A DNA stretch of 35,019 bases. Source: Methylobacterium sp. J-076 (lineage in GTDB: Bacteria; Pseudomonadota; Alphaproteobacteria; Rhizobiales; Beijerinckiaceae). This document shows positions 24,016 to 32,027 of the stretch, in pieces. Position 1 is the stretch's first letter, and the number at the start of each line of letters is the position of its first letter. Location: NCBI RefSeq assembly GCF_022829405.1, contig NZ_JAKSXW010000094.1:1-35019 (forward strand), in the 5' to 3' direction. The position numbers and the translations under genes were made by a program. The notes under the pieces are model-generated. The model was not told the origin of the DNA, made no database searches, and worked only from the letters and a program-made list of their open reading frames with translations.

Positions 24016-24072
24016 TGGTACTTGCAGAGCGACTGGCCCTAAGTGCGCTGCTTCGTCAGAGCGCATCAGCCA

Positions 24073-25188
24073 CTAATTGTTGCCGGAGTCGTCTGATGCG
24101 ATGTGAAGCGCCGTCATTCCGTTAAGGAGCGCAGCGAGTTCCGCCTGCCTTGAGGTGCCGGTTTTGGCGTACACAGCGCTGAGTTGCGCGCGAATGGTGC
24201 TCTCGGCGACGCCCCCCTGTACGGCCGTTGCGGGTACACTAAGCCCACGGGCTATGTCGCGAGCTACGCGAGCCTCGGCGGGCGTAAGGTCGAACAAACC
24301 TTGAACAAGGCTGGCGCTCAGCAGATGCTGCGCCTCGGTCGTCGTTGCGACGATCAGACAAGCAGTGCGGGCGAAGACGTCGCGCGCAACACCTCTTACT
24401 GGGACGACGTGCAGAATGGTCGGACCATGCTGGGCGTTGGCTGGTATCGGAATGGACGCTCCGATTGCTGAGCCGGGCGTCGACCGGGCGCGGTGCAGGT
24501 AAGTCTGTACCTGGGCATGCGCAGCTTGGTAGGTGACGATAAGCCCGCGAGGACCATCCTGAACCACTGCTGGCATCAGCGCCTCGAACCGGTCGTTGCA
24601 CGCAAGCAGGCTACCTCGGCTCGAAACCGCTGCCGCGGCGAGGCCGAGGGCGGCTAAATCATTGACCGTCGCCTCATAGCGGCTCTGGGCATACCGTGCC
24701 GCGAGTAGTGCTGCGCGAGCGAGATGGGGCCGATAGACATCGAGATGTTCTGCCTGGTCTCTCAGGAAACTACCTTGCTCATAACGCCGCTCAATATTGA
24801 CGACGAGGGTATCGCCATTCGGAACCGCGATGGCGGTGCCAAGATGCCACCCGCCTCCTATTTGCCGCATATAGCCGTACATCGGTTCCGCATCGAGTTC
24901 TTCATGCGTGAACAGATCTAGATCTGTAAGAAAGCCGGCGTGATCGCGCCTGACGCCTCGTTCAACAAGCGGGTTCTTCGCCATCCAGCCCGCTGCGAGG
25001 AACTGATCGAAGAATTCAGTTGTCTGGGGGGATGCGATCCATCGTGTAGCCTCAGAAGTCACAGTGAATAGCATCCCGCCCCATGCATCCGTCATCCCGG
25101 AGAGGCGATTCAGAAGGGTCGGCCATAGTTCAGGTATGTGTGCCACCTCGTAGATGGCATCAATGAGCGACTCATCTATCGGGCGCAT
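24073..25188 (-). CDS. LuxR-family transcriptional regulator
   Basis: 371 residues from ATG 25188, chosen because MRPIDESLIDAIYEVAHIPE is the start usual for this group; a longer frame from 25266 exists. The N-terminal 230 residues form a PAS/GAF-like sensory part of unknown ligand. The C-terminal 60 residues (FDLTPAEARVARDIARGLSV, VAESTIRAQLSAVYAKTGTS) are a LuxR-type helix-turn-helix. No autoinducer synthase is present. In Methylobacterium such regulators are numerous and mostly unassigned. Confidence 0.72.
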   Translation of the reverse strand: MRPIDESLIDAIYEVAHIPELWPTLLNRLSGMTDAWGGMLFTVTSEATRWIASPQTTEFFDQFLAAGWMAKNPLVERGVRRDHAGFLTDLDLFTHEELDAEPMYGYMRQIGGGWHLGTAIAVPNGDTLVVNIERRYEQGSFLRDQAEHLDVYRPHLARAALLAARYAQSRYEATVNDLAALGLAAAAVSSRGSLLACNDRFEALMPAVVQDGPRGLIVTYQAAHAQVQTYLHRARSTPGSAIGASIPIPANAQHGPTILHVVPVRGVARDVFARTACLIVATTTEAQHLLSASLVQGLFDLTPAEARVARDIARGLSVPATAVQGGVAESTIRAQLSAVYAKTGTSRQAELAALLNGMTALHIASDDSGNN

Positions 25189-25451
25189 TATAGCAATGTA
25201 ACCTGGCGAGCTTGGACCGCTCGTTCCTAAACTTAAAAAATCACGTGCCGATAGAATGCCAAGCAATCTGCGCAGTGCATAATCCGCACATGCCTCGCAC
25301 GAGTTCGACGTATCCGTAGCGCCACGCTGCCCTCGTGGCTGCCGCAGAAATCAATCATCTCCTATCAGGATCCTGATATCCCCCAATTTGAGGATGCGAG
25401 GCCTCCCCCCGCCAAAGTACCGATAGGTTATGAAACGGGAGGCTTCGCTGT

Positions 25452-25733
25452 ATGGCGAGTGAGAGACGCGAAAAAATCCGGGTGCTGAGCAATGGGACGA
25501 GGGCTAAGCGTCCTTCGTCACGCCAACGCAGCCATCGACAATGGATTGTGCGTTGGATCGGCGCAAGCAGGCATAAACCTGTCAGTGCCAAGAACAAATG
25601 CGCAGTGCAAGTACCGATGGCGTCTGTCGAGTACCTCAGCTGGAATGATACTTTAGGAAAGGCCACAAGGATCAATACGAACGATAATTCTAATTTCACC
25701 GCAGAAATATTGAAACTGATGCCTAGGATCTAA
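25452..25733 (+). CDS. Possible small basic protein upstream of the LuxR gene
   Basis: 93 residues. GGGAGG lies about 10 bases before the ATG. The N-terminal half is very basic (SERREKIRVLSNGTRAKRPS) and the C-terminal half is mixed. Composition drifts to lower GC near its end as the AT-rich block begins. It may be spurious, but it is the best frame in the 25189-25926 gap. The rest of the gap holds no gene I can support. Confidence 0.35.
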   Translation: MASERREKIRVLSNGTRAKRPSSRQRSHRQWIVRWIGASRHKPVSAKNKCAVQVPMASVEYLSWNDTLGKATRINTNDNSNFTAEILKLMPRI

Positions 25734-25740
25734 TAGATGA

Positions 25741-25926
25741 CAAGGGGTTGACTGGCGTCTATAAATAAGTCGTGTCGATTAAATTACTATAATAAAACAA
25801 GTCGATCAAGATTTTAGTAATCCAAATAAAATATAAATCTAATAATTAGCATGGCAGGATGTTTTATTCATTACCGACAAAACGCTGCAGAAAAATGATT
25901 TGATCGACATGCTGCTAAATCTTTTA
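25741..25926. other. AT-rich block with inverted repeats next to the recombinase
   Basis: A markedly AT-rich stretch in an otherwise GC-rich element. GTCGATCAA (25801-25809) pairs with TTGATCGAC (25900-25908), and a near copy GTCGATTAA is at 25774. ATTACTA (25783-25789) pairs with TAGTAAT (25815-25821). Tyrosine recombinases often act on an AT-rich core with inverted arms beside their own gene, so this is the best candidate for an attachment or resolution site. An origin is an alternative. Confidence 0.5.
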
Positions 25927-26955
25927 TTATAGAAACCCACTCCCCGAATGCCCCTTAAAGGCGTTCGCCCGCCGGATGTATCCGACGACGGTTCGCGGAT
26001 CCCGGTGGCCTGACTGATCCATGATCCGGGCGAGATCCGCGCCCCGCTCGGCTGCGGTAGTGATGTAGCCGGCCCGCAGGGAGTGAGCCCCGAACGTCGA
26101 GGCATCGAGCCCGGCAGCGGTGCAGTATCGCTTGATGATGTCCGCGACGGCTTGGGTGGTGAGGCGGGGAGGTTTTTCGGAAATCACCGAATAAACCCGT
26201 ACCCTTCCTGAGCGCGAGATCGGCCGGAACACCGGGCCCTCCTTAATGCCCGCCGCGTCGAGCCATTCGCGCACCAAGGCGACCGGCCGGATGAAGCGGC
26301 CATGTGGGATCGCCTTCTCGAACCCCCTGCCCTCCTGATCCACCTTCGACCGCCGGACCATCACCCGCAGGCCCTCGGGATCCTCGCGGAGATCTTCCAC
26401 ATCGAGAGCGACAAGCTCGGAGCGGCGGAAAGCACCTGCGAAGCCCAGCGCGAGCAACGCCCGATCTCGCTTGCCGGTCAGCGTGTCGGGCGTCCGCATC
26501 AAGAGCGCTGCCAGAATGTCCGCCGTTGCAGCGGCCTTCTGTGTCGGCGCCACGCCCACCCGGCGGCGGATGCCCTTCATGGTGGCGCGCACGCTCTCAT
26601 CATCCGTAGGGTCCGCCGCCCCCGCCAGCTTGTGCGCGTACCGGATCGCAGCCAGCCGCCGGCCGATGGTGGACGCCGAACGCCCCGCCTCGGCCTCGTG
26701 GACAAGAAAACCCGCGACGGCTTCCGCGCTCGCCGGCAATGGTCTGAAACCGGACCAAAGGCACCATGCCTCGAACGCTTTCGCGTCGGCTGTGTAGGCC
26801 CGCACCGTCGCATCCGCCTTGCTGGCCCGCTGATAGGCGCGGACGATGGCGGCAGCTTCGGCCGGTAAAGTCTCCCCAGACGGAAGACTTTGGACGGCAA
26901 GGGCGTGCGCATTATGCACACCCTCGGCCGGGAGGATTTCAGGGATCTTCGGCAC
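25927..26955 (-). CDS. Tyrosine recombinase/integrase
   Basis: 342 residues. The N-terminal SAM-like core-binding domain covers about 30-130 ([20 protein letters not shown]). The catalytic domain has Arg177 or 178 (AFRRSEL), Lys204 (RRSK), HSLR at 291-294, His317 (GHRDPR) and the nucleophile Tyr326 (VVGYIRR), so all key residues are present. Its stop lies directly beside the AT-rich block. It could resolve plasmid dimers or integrate the circle into a host site. The start overlaps the upstream YkgJ-like gene by 17 bases. Confidence 0.85.
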   Translation of the reverse strand: MPKIPEILPAEGVHNAHALAVQSLPSGETLPAEAAAIVRAYQRASKADATVRAYTADAKAFEAWCLWSGFRPLPASAEAVAGFLVHEAEAGRSASTIGRRLAAIRYAHKLAGAADPTDDESVRATMKGIRRRVGVAPTQKAAATADILAALLMRTPDTLTGKRDRALLALGFAGAFRRSELVALDVEDLREDPEGLRVMVRRSKVDQEGRGFEKAIPHGRFIRPVALVREWLDAAGIKEGPVFRPISRSGRVRVYSVISEKPPRLTTQAVADIIKRYCTAAGLDASTFGAHSLRAGYITTAAERGADLARIMDQSGHRDPRTVVGYIRRANAFKGHSGSGFL

Positions 26956-27259
26956 AGCATCCTCTGCCCGCGCCGAGCGCGCCCGCGATCATGTCGCCTA
27001 GCACGCCATCCGCCCAATCGTTCGGGAGGCGCATGTAATGGCTCGGCCTGCGGATCATGCCGCACGCGAACCGACCCTCGGTCCATTCCAGGGCGAGGCA
27101 CGGCCCCTCGGCCGGATGATCGGGGATGTACTTCCGAGCCACGCCGCACGGTTCCTCCGCGCAGCACCACCCGCACCCATTGCAGGGCGAGCCCGTCGCC
27201 GGCTTCACTGGGAGGCGAGCGCCGGCCGTGCCGTCTATCAGCGGAATGGCCGCGCCCAT
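26939..27259 (-). CDS. YkgJ-like zinc/iron-chelating cluster protein
   Basis: 106 residues. [16 protein letters not shown] (about 26-41) is the CxxCxxCC cluster of the YkgJ family, followed by further Cys ([14 protein letters not shown]). The family binds a metal ion; its function is poorly known. It is the first gene of a two-gene leftward unit with the recombinase. It may be a metal-dependent partner or a passenger. Confidence 0.6.
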   Translation of the reverse strand: MGAAIPLIDGTAGARLPVKPATGSPCNGCGWCCAEEPCGVARKYIPDHPAEGPCLALEWTEGRFACGMIRRPSHYMRLPNDWADGVLGDMIAGALGAGRGCCAEDP

Positions 27260-27360
27260 GGATATAGCTCCGGCTTCACTTCCTCACCGCGCTTGCGATC
27301 CTGCCTGCGCAAAACTTTCGAGAAGAACGATTATCGAAAGTTACACGAGGAACGGAGTGG

Positions 27361-27500
27361 ATGCAATGCTTTAATGCTGTAATGCTACAGCGCAACAGCA
27401 CCGCAGCACGGTAGCGGGACGGCGCCATCGCATCATCCCGTCACGGCGCTGTGGCGCGGCAGCACTGTCGCACTGTGGCACTGCGCTGCTACAGCATGAC
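27361..27500. repeat. Upstream GCTGTAG/CTACAGC repeat cluster (candidate centromere)
   Basis: Just before parA the sequence is a series of short repeats around GCTGTAG, CTACAGC, GCGCTGTGG and GCACTGT, with TGCTACAGC at about 27383 and again at about 27488. A near 8-bp rhythm (GCACTGTCGCACTGTGGCAC) runs at 27469-27482. Related repeats follow the RHH gene at 28480-28590. Repeats on both sides of parA and parB form the centromeres of plasmids such as pB171 par2. Confidence 0.58.
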
Positions 27501-27517
27501 GGCAACCCGAGACCCCC

Positions 27518-28162
27518 ATGCGAACGATTGCCCTCGTCACCCAAAAGGGCGGCGCCGGAAAAACCTCGATTTCCGCCAGCCTGTCCGTTGCCGCGTCGGA
27601 GGCCGGTGAGAAGGTCGCCGCGCTCGACCTCGACCCGCAGGGCTCGCTTGCCGCCTGGGGCGACGGGCGCACTGCCGATTTTCCCGCCGTGGACCGCGTG
27701 AAGCCGGAGCAGCTTCCCAACCTGCCCGCGATCCTTCAAGCCCTCGCGGGGCAGGGGTTCACGCTCGCCGTTCTGGATACAACCGGCATGGCCTCGACCA
27801 GCGGCAACCTTGCCATGCAGGCCGCCGACCTCGCTCTGATCCCTGCCCGGCCGTCCCGCCTCGACCTACAGGCGACCATGCCAACCATCGAGACCCTTAT
27901 GCGCTTCGGGATGCGGGACCGCTTCGCCTTCGTCCTGAACCAGTGCGCCGCCGGCCGCTCGGCTCGCACGACGGAAGCCGCCAGCGGGCTCGGCATGTTC
28001 GGCGTCCTGGCCGAGCCCGCGTTGACCCTGCGCGCCGACCATCAAGACGCGCTCGCCTCGCACAAGGGCGTGACGGAATATGCGCCCGATGGGAAAGCGG
28101 CCGACGAGATCCGCCAGCTATGGGCTTGGGCAGATCGCAAGATGAAGGCGAACAAGGCGTGA
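27518..28162 (+). CDS. parA: ParA-family partition ATPase
   Basis: 214 residues, the short form without an N-terminal HTH (type Ib). The deviant Walker A is KGGAGKTS at 10-17 with the signature Lys10. Walker A' has LDLDPQGS (Asp39), and the Walker B strand is LAVLDTTG near 85-92. ParA forms ATP-dependent gradients on the nucleoid that move plasmid copies apart with the help of a centromere-binding protein, encoded next (GTGA overlap at 28159). Repeats before the gene are likely targets of that partner and also the operator. Confidence 0.88.
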   Translation: MRTIALVTQKGGAGKTSISASLSVAASEAGEKVAALDLDPQGSLAAWGDGRTADFPAVDRVKPEQLPNLPAILQALAGQGFTLAVLDTTGMASTSGNLAMQAADLALIPARPSRLDLQATMPTIETLMRFGMRDRFAFVLNQCAAGRSARTTEAASGLGMFGVLAEPALTLRADHQDALASHKGVTEYAPDGKAADEIRQLWAWADRKMKANKA

Positions 28163-28479
28163 GCAAGCGACCGTCCCTCATCGGGGGCCTAACCCTGCCG
28201 ACCTCGGACGAGCCAGCGCCCGTCGCACAGGAGCCAGCCGCCGAGGCTCAGGCGCCCGCGCCGGATCGCCCCGCCCCACCTAAACCTGCCCCCGGCCGGC
28301 GCCCGCGCCCCGATGTCGTGCATACCTCCGTGTACCTGCCGCGCGAGGTTCACCGCCGGTTGCGCGAGATCGCGTTCACCCGCGACGTGAAGGTCCACGA
28401 TGTCATCATGGAAGGCATCGACGCGGCCTTGCAGAAGCACGGGCACCCGCCGGCCGGGAAGCTCAAAGGCGAGGCGTAG
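28159..28479 (+). CDS. Ribbon-helix-helix centromere-binding partner of ParA
   Basis: 106 residues from GTG 28159. The N-terminal 50 residues are Pro/Ala rich and flexible, as in partners that stimulate ParA by an arm. Residues 55-100 form an RHH: HTSVYLPREVHRRLREIAFT, DVKVHDVIMEGIDAALQK. In type Ib systems this small protein binds the centromere repeats and represses the operon. The repeats on both sides suit it well. The call rests on fold and position, not on a named family. Confidence 0.78.
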   Translation: MSKRPSLIGGLTLPTSDEPAPVAQEPAAEAQAPAPDRPAPPKPAPGRRPRPDVVHTSVYLPREVHRRLREIAFTRDVKVHDVIMEGIDAALQKHGHPPAGKLKGEA

Positions 28480-28590
28480 CGCCGTAGCGGCGCAGCATCG
28501 TCGCGCTGTCATGCGGTGATGCTGTAGCACTACAGCGCTAAAATGCTATGGCGCTGTGATGCTTTGATGTCGTCGCGCTACAGCACTAAG
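28480..28590. repeat. Downstream GCTGTAG/CTACAGC repeat cluster (candidate centromere)
   Basis: GCTGTAG (28521-28527) and CTACAGC (28530-28536) form a 7-bp palindrome with a 2-bp centre. TGCTATGGCGCTGTGATGCT follows at about 28544-28563, and CGCTACAGCAC at about 28576. The same words occur before parA. No gene fits here, so the array is likely functional DNA and not coding. Confidence 0.58.
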
Positions 28591-28669
28591 AGAGGCATCC
28601 GCCGTGGCACGGTCGGAATGCGCAGAGCCGGGCGAGCTTCAATGATGGGGCCGCCCGGCAGCCGCCGCC

Positions 28670-28915
28670 CTACTTCGCTCCCCCACCCCCTGCTTGCCGA
28701 GCCGCTTCCGTCGCGACTGAAAACGGCGCAGCGTCGAGGAGGGCTTCTAGGTCGGAGTGGCGGATGACCGTCGTGGCCCCAACCTTACGGGCCGGGAGAT
28801 GCCCGTCAGCTATGAGTTGGTAGATCGTGGAGCGACTGAGGCCGAGCATCGTGGCGGCATCCTTCGGCCTGTAGGCCAAAGGGGTCAGTGGCTCCGTCGT
28901 CCGCACCCGATCCAT
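28670..28915 (-). CDS. Excisionase-like HTH_17 protein
   Basis: 81 residues from ATG 28915. Residues 12-60 read YRPKDAATMLGLSRSTIYQL, then a wing with GHLPARKVGATTVIRHSDLE, the standard HTH_17/excisionase pattern. The longer frame from 28981 runs through the 3' fragment of another gene. It may direct the recombinase at 25927 or act as a regulator. It follows the same-strand gene fragment as if the two were once neighbours in one operon. Confidence 0.68.
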   Translation of the reverse strand: MDRVRTTEPLTPLAYRPKDAATMLGLSRSTIYQLIADGHLPARKVGATTVIRHSDLEALLDAAPFSVATEAARQAGGGGAK

Positions 28916-28932
28916 AGCCTCGCCTCGACCCG

Positions 28933-29007
28933 CTACCGCCCCTTGCCGCCCTCCGCGAACTTCCAGACCGGCACGACCCACACCTGCCCGATCATGTTTC
29001 GGTAGCC
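28933..29007 (-). pseudogene. 3' fragment of a gene like the one at 33012-33404
   Basis: Read on the minus strand, 29007-28933 gives GYRNMIGQVWVVPVWKFAEG ending GKGR and a stop. The protein at 33012-33404 ends AYRNKPGQIWGLPVWDFAKG and GKGR. The similarity stops at about 29007. This is therefore the tail of a second copy, cut at the left edge of the cargo block. Confidence 0.6.
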
Positions 29008-29114
29008 TGAGGTTCGGGTGGCGCTATCGCTCGTCGGCGAGTGGACCGCGGATCAGATGCCCCGCTGAGACGGACGAGCCTCGATGTTGAGGCCGCCCGG
29101 CGGTGGTGCTGATG

Positions 29115-29238
29115 TCTGGGTTGGGTGGATCTCCGTCAATCCGCTTTCGAGCAGCGCCAGCATCGAAGCGGACATAGCCGAAGGACCGGCCACGATCCGT
29201 TGCGGACGAATGGGCCGGTTGCCGCTAGATCATCCCTC
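29115..29238. repeat. Dispersed TCTGGGTTGGGT repeat, copy 1, in a 323-bp gene-free stretch
   Basis: TCTGGGTTGGGTGGAT at 29115-29130 is followed by CTCCGTCAATCCGCTTTC and, about 30 bases on, GAAGCGGACA, which could pair with TCCGCTTTC. Related sequences lie at 29810-29895 and 32970-32990. I associate this pattern with Methylobacterium chromosomal intergenic DNA. No gene was found between 28916 and 29238 apart from the fragment at 28933. Confidence 0.45.
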
Positions 29239-29712
29239 ATGACAGAACACACAGGTATCCACGTACGGCGCGCCGATCATGTCGGCTTCGCGGTCGCGTC
29301 CCTCGACGAGGCGCTTGGGTTCTGGGTCGATGGGCTCGGCGCGCGACTTGTGCGGACGGGCGAGATGGGGGGAGAGTTCCTTGGTCAAGTGACCGGAGCG
29401 CATGGGGCGAAGGTGCGCATGGCAATCGTTTCGCTGGCGGACCAGACGATCGAACTCCTGGAGTATCAGGGGCCGGACCGACCAAGCGCGCCGGCCAAGC
29501 CGTTCGACCCTGGGTTCGCGCATCTGGCCCTTGTTGTCGATGATATCGACGCGCTCCTGGTGCGGATCGCCGCCTACGGCTGGAAGACGCAAGGCATTCC
29601 GCAACCGATCGCGAGCGGCGCGCGGGCTGGAACGCGGGTGATCTACGCCGTTGGTCCTGACGGCGCGACGATCGAGTTTATGCAGCCGCCAGCTACGGCC
29701 CAAGATCACTGA
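29239..29712 (+). CDS. VOC-family (glyoxalase/bleomycin resistance fold) protein
   Basis: 157 residues from ATG 29239. Two beta-alpha-beta-beta-beta units are visible. Likely metal ligands are His in RADHVGFAV, Glu in IELLEYQ, His in GFAHLALVVDD and Glu in TIEFMQ, the pattern of glyoxalase I and methylmalonyl-CoA epimerase relatives. The ligand is unknown. It begins the cargo block and stands apart from the reductase genes, with a dispersed repeat on each side. Confidence 0.75.
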   Translation: MTEHTGIHVRRADHVGFAVASLDEALGFWVDGLGARLVRTGEMGGEFLGQVTGAHGAKVRMAIVSLADQTIELLEYQGPDRPSAPAKPFDPGFAHLALVVDDIDALLVRIAAYGWKTQGIPQPIASGARAGTRVIYAVGPDGATIEFMQPPATAQDH

Positions 29713-29809
29713 TCCCGCTAGGCCGCGGACCGCTTGCTACAAGGAGCCCAAGTCGCCGGATGACCGTCGAGTGGCTGCTTATGGGAAGCCTCCATGGCGA
29801 TGCAGGCGA

Positions 29810-29895
29810 CCGGGTTGGGTCGGAAGCAGGATGGCTGCTCTGGGTGGATTTCTGCCGGTCCGCTTCCGGATAGCGGATGCAACGAAGCGGAAATA
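29810..29895. repeat. Dispersed GGGTTGGGT repeat, copy 2
   Basis: CGGGTTGGGTCGGAAG near 29811 is followed by CTGGGTGGATTTCTGCCGGT and a stem-like pair GTCCGCTTCC/GAAGCGGA. It resembles copies at 29115 and 32970. The 29713-29971 gap holds no gene that I can support. Confidence 0.42.
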
Positions 29896-29971
29896 GTAGC
29901 GGGGACAGCTCACGACCCTTCTCGGACCCTCATAAGGTCCGCTTCCAGGATACGCGGCGCACCTGCTCGCT

Positions 29972-30883
29972 TCAGCACCCATAGGGTCGCGCGATCGCCT
30001 CGCAGAAGTCGAGGAAGGCTTCAACCTTCGCTGGCGACAGGCGCCGCGACGGCCGCACCGCGTGGAGCGGGAAGGTCTCGCCCGGCCAGTCGGGAAACAG
30101 CTCGACCAATGCGCCACTCGTGACCAGGCCTTCGATCCCGAGCGCGAGAACCTGCGCGATCCCCGCGCCCGCCACGCAGGCGGCGACCATCGTATCGACG
30201 TCGGCGAAGGTCAGCGAGCCCTGGGTCGCGATGGGCAGCGTCTCCCCGTCGCGCAGGAAATCCCAGGCGAACGGGCGTCGCCGCTGGGGGTCGAGGAACT
30301 GGATGCAGTTGTGTCCGGCGAGCGCGACCGGGGTCGAGGGCCGCCCGCACCGTTCGAGGTAGGCCGGCGCCGCCACGGTGAGAACGCGCGTGCGCAGGAG
30401 CAGCCGTGAGGACAGGCTGGAGGGCGGTTGCGGGCCGAAGCGGATCGCCACGTCGATACCCTCGGCGACGAGGTCGCCCGCATCGGGCTGCTGGACGATT
30501 GTGGTCTTCAGGTCGGGGAAGCGCGCGACGAACTCGGGCAGCCGCGGTGCCAGCACATGGCGCGAGAAGATCGGATTGACGCTCGCCCGTAGCGCGCCGC
30601 GGACGCTACCGGCCGTTCCCGATGCAAGGTTCGCCGCGGCCTCGATCCCCGCCAGGTGCGGGGCGGCGAGTTCGTAGAGCCGCGTGCCCTCGCTCGTAAG
30701 GCTCAGCGAGCGCGTCGTGCGGTCGAGCAACCGCACTCCGATCCGTTGCTCCAGCCGCGCGACGGCGCGGCTGACGCCGGATGCCGAGAGGCCGAGCATC
30801 TCCGCGGCACGGGTGAAGCTGCCGCCCTCGACCACGGCGGCCAGCACGCTCATGCCGCCGAGGAGCCGCCCGTCGAAGGCCAT
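29972..30883 (-). CDS. LysR-family transcriptional regulator
   Basis: 303 residues, the usual family length. The N-terminal HTH reads GSFTRAAEMLGLSASGVSRA followed by VARLEQRIGVRLLDRTTRSL. The C-terminal two-lobed substrate-binding domain starts near residue 90 and has DLVAEGIDVAIRFGP and CVAGAGIAQVLALG. LysR proteins of this type, divergent from NmrA/SDR genes, usually sense a quinone or aldehyde and activate the neighbour. The gene is divergent from the NmrA-like gene with 121 bp between them. Confidence 0.85.
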   Translation of the reverse strand: MAFDGRLLGGMSVLAAVVEGGSFTRAAEMLGLSASGVSRAVARLEQRIGVRLLDRTTRSLSLTSEGTRLYELAAPHLAGIEAAANLASGTAGSVRGALRASVNPIFSRHVLAPRLPEFVARFPDLKTTIVQQPDAGDLVAEGIDVAIRFGPQPPSSLSSRLLLRTRVLTVAAPAYLERCGRPSTPVALAGHNCIQFLDPQRRRPFAWDFLRDGETLPIATQGSLTFADVDTMVAACVAGAGIAQVLALGIEGLVTSGALVELFPDWPGETFPLHAVRPSRRLSPAKVEAFLDFCEAIARPYGC

Positions 30884-31004
30884 GATCTATTCCGTGATCT
30901 TCGGCACAAATGAAGTGCGCCTCATGCCACTAACGCACGGATGGGCTTCGGGCCACCTTCACCGCGGCGGTCGAGCACCGGTCGCCCAATGGATGAGGTG
31001 AAGC
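30884..31004. promoter_or_regulatory. Divergent LysR/NmrA control region
   Basis: This 121-bp gap serves a LysR gene on one side and the reductase operon on the other, the usual place for LysR operators (T-N11-A). I see several loose candidates but no single convincing box. GAGGTGAAGC before ATG 31005 is a strong ribosome site for the operon. Confidence 0.5.
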
Positions 31005-31868
31005 ATGTTCGTCGTCACGGGAAGCACGGGTCAGGTCGGCGGGGTCGTCGCCAGAACGCTGTTGGAAGCCGGGTTGCCGGTGCGCGTGGTAGTTCGCGAC
31101 GTGGACAAAGGCGCGGCCTGGAAGGCGCGTGGATGCGCGGTCGCCGTCGTGCCCGACGCTGCGGACGCCGAGGCGCTCGCGGCCGCCTTCGCGGGCGCGG
31201 CGGGCGTCTTCCTGATGAACCCGCCGAACTACGACCCCGCGCCCGACTTCCCAGAGAGCCGCCGCGCCGCTGCGGCGACCGCGTGGGCGGTCGGCGAAGC
31301 CTTGCCGGGACGGGTCGTGCTGCTCTCGACGGTCGGCGCTCAAGCCACCGCGTTCAACCTGCTGAACTGGGCGGGCTTCTTCGAGACGGCGCTCGCCGGA
31401 ACAGGCCTCCCCATCGCGCTGTTGCGTGCGGCCTGGTTCATGGAGAATGCCGCCTGGGACCTTCCCGCGGCGCGCGAGGGCCACATCGCGAGCTATCTCC
31501 AGCCCGTCGACCGCGCCATCGAGATGGTGAGCACGCACGACGTCGGACGGACGGCTGCCGATCTCCTGCGCGAGGACTGGGCCGGGCCGCGCATCATCGA
31601 ACTGGCTGGGCCTCGCAAGTACAGCCCGAGCGACGAGGCGGCGGGCTTGTCCGCCGCGCTCGGACGGCCCGTCGAGGCGGTCGCGGTCCCGCGCGAGACC
31701 TGGGAGGCACGCTTCCGCGCCGAGGGCATGCGGCATCCGGAGGCGCGCATCGCCATGCTCGACGGCTTCAACGAGGGCTGGATCGACTTCGCGCGTGAAA
31801 GCGCCGAGCATCGCACCGGCACCGTCGCCTTTGAGACGGTGCTGCGCCACATCGTCGAAGACGGTTGA
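31005..31868 (+). CDS. NmrA-like NAD(P)-binding oxidoreductase
   Basis: 287 residues. VTGSTGQVGGVV at 4-15 is the GxxGxxG nucleotide-binding loop of NmrA/atypical SDR proteins. VVLLSTVGAQATAFN and GLPIALLRAAWFMENAAWDL are the later family motifs. The classical Tyr-x-x-x-Lys is not evident, as in many NmrA relatives that act as redox sensors or quinone reductases (QorB type). It is the first gene of a plus-strand unit with the SDR gene and is probably controlled by the LysR protein. Confidence 0.8.
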   Translation: MFVVTGSTGQVGGVVARTLLEAGLPVRVVVRDVDKGAAWKARGCAVAVVPDAADAEALAAAFAGAAGVFLMNPPNYDPAPDFPESRRAAAATAWAVGEALPGRVVLLSTVGAQATAFNLLNWAGFFETALAGTGLPIALLRAAWFMENAAWDLPAAREGHIASYLQPVDRAIEMVSTHDVGRTAADLLREDWAGPRIIELAGPRKYSPSDEAAGLSAALGRPVEAVAVPRETWEARFRAEGMRHPEARIAMLDGFNEGWIDFARESAEHRTGTVAFETVLRHIVEDG

Positions 31869-32027
31869 ACCTTTCGGTCCGATGCCATGGCTTCGAGAAC
31901 GACCTTCCCGACGCGGCGCGCGCTGATCATGTCGGGCGCCGCCGCGACGGCCCTGTCCGCGACGGCGGCTACCGACCCGTTCTTACCAGGGCCGACGGGA
32001 CGGCCCGATGCCATCCGGAGAACACCG

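Noticed and set aside
25355..25699. Minus-strand 114-residue frame upstream of the LuxR gene
   Set aside because: It is the shadow of the plus-strand frame at 25452, which has a ribosome site. The minus frame has none.
27361..27500. Repeat cluster as a CRISPR array
   Set aside because: The units are 7 to 9 bp, irregular and without unique spacers, and no cas gene is present. Centromere repeats fit better.
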